Positions 60,133-64,000 of a stretch of 64,000 nucleotides of DNA are shown piece by piece. Source of the DNA: JASGKO01 sp049840595 (GTDB taxonomy: Bacteria; Verrucomicrobiota; Verrucomicrobiia; Chthoniobacterales; Chthoniobacteraceae); the NCBI GenBank assembly GCA_049840595.1, contig JASGKO010000041.1:1-64000 (forward strand), written 5' to 3'. The translations under genes were made by a program, and so were the position numbers. The notes under the pieces were generated by a model. It ran no database searches. It saw nothing but the letters and a program-made list of their open reading frames with translations, and had not been told where the DNA came from. Positions within the stretch are counted from its first letter, which is position 1; the number at the start of each line of letters is the position of its first letter.

Positions 60133-61890
60133 ATGCCCTCGTCCATCAGCCCATCCGCTTTTCCTGAGATGGCCCACCCTCGCAAGAAGGTGGTCGGGCT
60201 GATTCGTGTTTCGACCAGTGAACAGGCGGCGGACGACCGTGGTGGTATTCCCCGCCAGCGGCGGGTGATCGAGCAGACGGTCGCGGCGAAGAACTTGGAT
60301 TGCGTCGAGGTCTTCGAGATCGCCGACGTGTCGGGCACCCAGGTGCTTCAGAACCCGACCATCCAGCACATTCTTCACGCCGTTGGCAGCCGCGCGATTG
60401 ACGGCTTGGTGGTGGCAGATTTGGACCGGCTTTTCCGCCCTGACCAGCCAACCGACTATGCCATTCTCCAGGTCTTCAAGGATACGGGCGCGATCATTTA
60501 CTCCGGGGACACCGAATACAATCTGGGGAACAAGGACGGCATGTTGTTCTCCGGCATCCGGGCGACCATTGCGGGCTATGAACTCGCGCTGATGAAAGAA
60601 CGCGCCCAGGGGGCGAAAGAGGCGAAAAGGAGGGCCGGGAAGTGCCCCACTAATCATCTCACCCTCCCGCTTGGCGTTTCCTATCTGCGGAGCGAGGAAC
60701 GTTACTTCTACAATGAGAAGGCAGCCGTGGTGGTGGAGCTTTTCCGGTTGTTCGATGAGGAGGGCATTCAAAATTTTTGTGAACTCGAAAGGCTCACCGG
60801 CATTGGCCACCGCACGATCAAGAATCTGCTCGGCAACCCGATTTATACCGGCTGGCGCATTTTCAATTTCAAACGCGGAGCCAAGCGGGTCAGCGCATCG
60901 GGAAAGACCTACCGGGTAAAGGTTTCTCGCGCTGAAGATGAAGTCATCACGACGAAGGTCATGGAGGGCTGCGTGAGCCAGGAGCGTTTCGACCGCGTGC
61001 AGGAGAAGCTCAAGCAGACCACGTTCAATCATGTTGAATCACGCGAGAAGTATCAGACGGTGAACCTGCTGGCCGGGGTGGGCCGTTGCGGTTATTGCGG
61101 CGAACGGCTTTATTGCACCTCGGGGCGGCGTGTGCAAGGCGGGCGATGCAGCCAATACATCTGCAAACGCAATTACTACCTCTACACCAACCGGTATCCT
61201 GAGCGCTGCAAGCAGCCCAATCTCAAGCAGCGCGAGACTGATGAACTCATGGACGCATTTACCAAGCACGTGTTGCGTGATCCCGACGTGCTGGTCGCTC
61301 TCATCGAAAGCTCATTGAAACGAATCAGCGAGACGGTGTGCGCGTTTCCAGCTTCAGCCTCTGCCGGTGCAAATGGCGGGGCCTTCCAGAAACGGGAAAA
61401 GCGGTTGCTTGATGCGTATGAAACCGGGCTCATTACCATCGACGTGCTGCGGGAGCGCCAGCAGGCCCTGGCGAAGGAGCGGCAGTTCTTGGAGTCCCGC
61501 CAGCCTCAGGGAGCCGCCGAGAAATGGAGTCTGGAGGACTTTGCGCGGAAGGTGGTCCGGGGCGCATACCGCTACGGGCGTCTCGTTGATGTCCATGAGA
61601 AGAAGGAGTTCATTACGGTGCTGTTCTCGGAGGTTTATTTGAAGGGCGATGGTATCGCCTCGTTCCGGCTGCGGGAGAATTTTCTCGGGAGCACCAATGG
61701 TAATTCCAATAGCGTGGTTGAATTGCCTGCACCCTTTCGACTCTCAAACCCAGATGATGAAATCCCCGAGGGGCAGCGCCGATGCTCAAGCTGCAAAGAG
61801 GTGAAGGCGGAGCGCGAATTTTTGAGACGACGCGGCCAGTGCCACCCGTGCCGCAAGAGCAAGGACCGGGAGCGGTATCTCCGCAGATAG
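60133..61890 (+). CDS. Large serine recombinase (integrase) with extra zinc-binding tail
   Basis: 585 aa. Catalytic N domain: VVGLIRVSTSEQAADDRGGI (Ser intact), LVVADLDRLFRPDQPTDYAI, GMLFSGIRATIAGYELALMK. Recombinase domain: LPLGVSYLRSEERYFYNEKA, HRTIKNLLGNPIYTGWRIFN. Zinc ribbon: VGRCGYCGERLYCTSGR followed by CSQYICKRNYYLYTNRYPER with CKQPN, then a coiled coil. The last 40 residues add RRCSSCKEVKAEREFLRRRG then QCHPCRKSK, a second Cys4 cluster that I do not expect in this family. Start 60133 or 60169. Likely moves the 41-62 kb element. Confidence 0.85.
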   Translation: MPSSISPSAFPEMAHPRKKVVGLIRVSTSEQAADDRGGIPRQRRVIEQTVAAKNLDCVEVFEIADVSGTQVLQNPTIQHILHAVGSRAIDGLVVADLDRLFRPDQPTDYAILQVFKDTGAIIYSGDTEYNLGNKDGMLFSGIRATIAGYELALMKERAQGAKEAKRRAGKCPTNHLTLPLGVSYLRSEERYFYNEKAAVVVELFRLFDEEGIQNFCELERLTGIGHRTIKNLLGNPIYTGWRIFNFKRGAKRVSASGKTYRVKVSRAEDEVITTKVMEGCVSQERFDRVQEKLKQTTFNHVESREKYQTVNLLAGVGRCGYCGERLYCTSGRRVQGGRCSQYICKRNYYLYTNRYPERCKQPNLKQRETDELMDAFTKHVLRDPDVLVALIESSLKRISETVCAFPASASAGANGGAFQKREKRLLDAYETGLITIDVLRERQQALAKERQFLESRQPQGAAEKWSLEDFARKVVRGAYRYGRLVDVHEKKEFITVLFSEVYLKGDGIASFRLRENFLGSTNGNSNSVVELPAPFRLSNPDDEIPEGQRRCSSCKEVKAEREFLRRRGQCHPCRKSKDRERYLRR

Positions 61891-61904
61891 TCGATCAAGC
61901 GATA

Positions 61905-61979
61905 ATGAGCCGGGTGCGGGATAATTGCCGTCTCACTGTTAAGATGAAGCAGAGCGGTATCCTCATCCACAAGAACTGA
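61905..61979 (+). CDS. Possible 24-aa ORF after the integrase
   Basis: MSRVRDNCRLTVKMKQSGIL followed by IHKN. Directly followed by ATG of the next small frame (TGATG). Could be part of the host gene fused by integration. Weak evidence. Confidence 0.2.
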   Translation: MSRVRDNCRLTVKMKQSGILIHKN

Positions 61980-62045
61980 TGCCCCCGACGATCGAAGTTT
62001 ACTGCAAACAATCTGGTCGCTATCACGTTGCGGAACTTTGGTATT
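61980..62045 (+). CDS. Possible 21-aa ORF, coupled to the preceding one
   Basis: MPPTIEVYCKQSGRYHVAEL then W-Y. It starts at the base after the preceding stop. Lies 8 nt from the end of the convergent epimerase gene. Weak evidence; the attachment site of the element should be in 61,890-62,050. Confidence 0.2.
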
Positions 62046-62053
62046 AACCGCTG

Positions 62054-63082
62054 TCAAATTTCCTCGTTAAACTTGAGCATCCGCAGCATCAATGTTGCGT
62101 CCCATTCGACATCATCCAGCATAGCTCGGGTACCGCCGTTCTTCGGAATCCATCCGAGCCTTTCTCCATTCGTGCATTTCATTCTCACGTTACTCCCCCA
62201 AAACCATCCCCCTTCCAAACCCGTTGTCGCAGTTGCGCTGGTGAGCAGCTTCCGCGCATAGAGGACTTCGCCAATACGATGCGAGACTGTTGACCAGGTG
62301 AAGTGCTCGGTCACTGGATAGTAGATTCCATCAAGTCCCTCTGCTGCTTCGTCTTTCATCGCAGCTTTCAGGATAAGGAGGTATAGCTCGGCTAGATCAG
62401 CGACATGAACATTGGGCCACTGGTTTTCGCCTTTTCCTACATACACGGCCCGGTGCTGCACCAGCGATTGATAGACAAGCCGTGGAATCTGAATGGACAT
62501 CCGCCGCTCGGCAAATGGCCCTAGACCTCGACCAAATACAGTCGGGGGAACAACAAGATAGGTTTTGACTAGTTTGGTTTTCGCGGCGGAAAAGATTTCA
62601 AGATCCACATGCCGATGTGGAGCCTCCGCTGGTATCGTAGCATGGGATAAACTGTCAGTATCGTCCCACAATATGGCATTGGGGTCTTGATCAAGTGCGG
62701 CCCCGTTCCCATTCGAGGTAGTAGAAAGGACGCCGGCTCCAGACGTGTGAATGAGAATTGGACGAATCCCGGCTATCTTGGAGCGTTCAGTAAGCCCCTC
62801 AATAATTGCTCTCGCACTTATTTGGTGATCACAACTTGCCGTGTTAAAGACAATACTTGCGTTTGATGATTCCCGCTTGAGCAAGTCGTAGTCATCCAGC
62901 GTTCCAATAATAGGATTAACTCCCAGCCTGCGCACCTTCTCGACATCACCGGGCTGACGAACCAGAGCCGAAATCGAGAAATCCCGCAGGTAATCCCGCG
63001 AAAGCATGAGATGAAGAAACGAGCCTCCAATGTAGCCGGTGCCGCCCGTAATAAAGATGGCTGGTTTGCCAGAAAGGTTCAT
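62054..63082 (-). CDS. NAD(P)-dependent epimerase/dehydratase-like protein
   Basis: 342 aa extended/atypical SDR. The Rossmann motif is AIFITGGTGYIGGSFLHLML, with SALVRQPGDVEKVRRLGVNP and IVFNTASCDHQISARAIIEG, ILIHTSGAGVLSTTSNGNGA and GENQWPNVHVADLAELYLLI. The usual YxxxK is not evident; HVDLEIFSAAKTKLVKTYLV occupies its place, as in NmrA-like proteins. The style recalls fungal homologues. 4 nt from the EthD-like gene, same strand. Confidence 0.75.
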   Translation of the reverse strand: MNLSGKPAIFITGGTGYIGGSFLHLMLSRDYLRDFSISALVRQPGDVEKVRRLGVNPIIGTLDDYDLLKRESSNASIVFNTASCDHQISARAIIEGLTERSKIAGIRPILIHTSGAGVLSTTSNGNGAALDQDPNAILWDDTDSLSHATIPAEAPHRHVDLEIFSAAKTKLVKTYLVVPPTVFGRGLGPFAERRMSIQIPRLVYQSLVQHRAVYVGKGENQWPNVHVADLAELYLLILKAAMKDEAAEGLDGIYYPVTEHFTWSTVSHRIGEVLYARKLLTSATATTGLEGGWFWGSNVRMKCTNGERLGWIPKNGGTRAMLDDVEWDATLMLRMLKFNEEI

Positions 63083-63086
63083 GAAG

Positions 63087-63401
63087 TTAGCAGTGGATTA
63101 TCTCGCCGATCATCATGATCGGCTGCAAATCCGTAAAATTGGGAATGTCGCTAAGAATCGTCTGCGCGTGCGGCGCAAATGCCTCTTGAAATACCTCGAT
63201 GGACTCAAAGGTCATCTGGGCGGCAATGATGTATGGCGGGGGTGTCCCAGGTGCACCACCAACTATCCCTTTATCAACATTCAGTCCCTTTAGCGCCAAA
63301 CCGAAACACGATTTCACCATCGGGAGGTGCTTGTTCAAGTAATAGCCGTGATCAAATCGCACGCCCTCAACATTGGGATACAGCATGAATGTTCTAATCA
63401 T
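63087..63401 (-). CDS. EthD-family protein
   Basis: 104 aa. MIRTFMLYPNVEGVRFDHGY, YLNKHLPMVKSCFGLALKGL and PYIIAAQMTFESIEVFQEAF, FAPHAQTILSDIPNFTDLQP match the dimeric alpha-beta barrel of EthD proteins (H-Y-Y motif with the KH of NKHLPM). Such proteins accompany oxidative degradation enzymes. In an operon with the epimerase and the flavin oxidoreductase. Confidence 0.8.
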   Translation of the reverse strand: MIRTFMLYPNVEGVRFDHGYYLNKHLPMVKSCFGLALKGLNVDKGIVGGAPGTPPPYIIAAQMTFESIEVFQEAFAPHAQTILSDIPNFTDLQPIMMIGEIIHC

Positions 63402-63437
63402 AGCTTTTGGTGCTTTCTGAACTCGAATTGGGAAACA

Positions 63438-64000
63438 CTACTTCGTTGTGAGTTGAGCGGTCGATTTCACTCGCCCCAGTTGCGCGGCACGCCCGGCAAG
63501 CCACCAGCCCGATTGTACCGGCCATGAATCAAACGAAGGCTTCGAGTCTGGGTTCGAGAATTCCGCTTCCACATGTAAAGGCCAATTGGGATTTGCCAGC
63601 GCTTCCCTAGCGATAGCCACCAGATCAGCTTCTTCATTCACTATGATTTCCTCTGCTTGGCGTCCGCTCAAAATCAATCCCACCGCCATACTCTGGATTC
63701 CTGCCTCGCGGCGAACCTGAGCTGCATAACCAACCTGATAACCTACGCCGCGCGGAGCATCATAGTGTGGAGCGATGCCTCCAGAGGAGCAATCCACCAC
63801 ATCCACACCGAGCTCTTTAAGCTGCCGGGCAAAGACGACGGTGTCATCAATGGAAACACCTCCCGCAATCCCGTCAACTGCTGAAACTCTGACGAAAAGA
63901 GGCTTATGTTGCGGCCAAACCTGCCGCACCGCTTTGATAACTTCGAGCGGAAACCGCATCCTGTTTTCCCGGGTGCCACCGGTACTGATCCTGACGCTTG
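63438..64000 (-). CDS. NADH:flavin oxidoreductase (old yellow enzyme, YqjM-like), N-terminal part outside the window
   Basis: 187 residues of the C-terminal half of an FMN TIM barrel: NRMRFPLEVIKAVRQVWPQH, LFVRVSAVDGIAGGVSIDDT, VDVVDCSSGGIAPHYDAPRG, SMAVGLILSGRQAEEIIVNE then ADLVAIAREALANPNWPLHV (FMN phosphate and GR-like region). Reduces activated C=C bonds. First gene of the leftward trio; the start lies beyond 64000. Confidence 0.88.
   Translation of the reverse strand, partial: SVRISTGGTRENRMRFPLEVIKAVRQVWPQHKPLFVRVSAVDGIAGGVSIDDTVVFARQLKELGVDVVDCSSGGIAPHYDAPRGVGYQVGYAAQVRREAGIQSMAVGLILSGRQAEEIIVNEEADLVAIAREALANPNWPLHVEAEFSNPDSKPSFDSWPVQSGWWLAGRAAQLGRVKSTAQLTTK

Noticed and set aside
1..64000. 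tRNA, rRNA or known riboswitch genes
   Set aside because: I looked for cloverleaf-like and conserved riboswitch sequences in the spacers by eye and saw none; a covariance-model search would be needed to exclude them.

Overview
The window does not read as one chromosome. At least three blocks with different taxonomic flavour meet at abrupt breaks inside genes, so I treat it as a probably chimeric (stitched metagenome or long-read) assembly. Block 1 (1 to about 2,110) is Bacteroidota-like, of Chitinophagaceae flavour. It holds the 3' part of dnaB, rsmE and a convergent terC, all broken by many small indels although their ends are preserved, which looks like read error rather than decay. Block 2 (about 2,110 to 29,670) is a gammaproteobacterium; the run leuCDB-asd-fimV-truA-trpF-trpB-trpA-accD and the mtnB-mtnD-mtnC and prmB-aroC neighbourhoods are of Pseudomonas/Alcanivorax type. 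Block 3 (about 29,670 to 62,000) has Verrucomicrobiota (Opitutales) flavour, judged mainly from families of short intergenic repeats. The last 2 kb (62,050 to 64,000) carry a reductase/epimerase cluster that may be the host flank of an integrated element or yet another fragment. Taxonomy here is recognition by eye, not a search.

Block 2 begins with three minus-strand genes resembling the lower half of the ethylmalonyl-CoA pathway (CoA-ester lyase, methylsuccinyl-CoA dehydrogenase, mesaconyl-CoA hydratase). An SDR, a DUF4892 protein, prmB, aroC, an MFS transporter and methionine salvage genes follow, then an ECF sigma/ChrR pair, a LysR regulator divergent from leuCDB, asd, the polar hub protein FimV, truA and the trpFBA-accD run. 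Four very long hairpins with locus-specific arms and a related core lie between genes, and a 21-bp-phased repeat precedes trpF. Indels cluster in mch, prmB and aroC.

Block 3 opens with a minus-strand, Mu-like prophage segment (30.2-37.5 kb): portal (DUF935), terminase split into nuclease and ATPase genes, gp27-like protein, two glycosyltransferase-like genes, a lysis-like cassette and small structural genes. It is studded with short repeats, some of which supply start codons or C-termini. A decayed IS5-type transposase separates it from an AT-rich four-gene operon (histidine kinase, receiver protein, two membrane proteins) at 38.0-41.0 kb.

From 41.5 to 61.9 kb lies an accessory element. On the minus strand it carries a DUF4011-helicase-Vsr-like defence protein (Hhe type) followed by an HTH/GIY-YIG fusion, a secreted nuclease, a SymE-like operon, a PcfJ-like protein and a three-gene GYF-domain/membrane operon. 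An XRE regulator diverges from that operon across three palindromic operators. On the plus strand are a compact family-A DNA polymerase cluster and a large serine recombinase with an extra zinc-binding tail. A small serine recombinase at 47.6 kb has lost its catalytic serine. The best candidates for undescribed systems are the operator-controlled GYF operon, the AT-rich kinase operon and the helicase + HTH-GIY-YIG pair.
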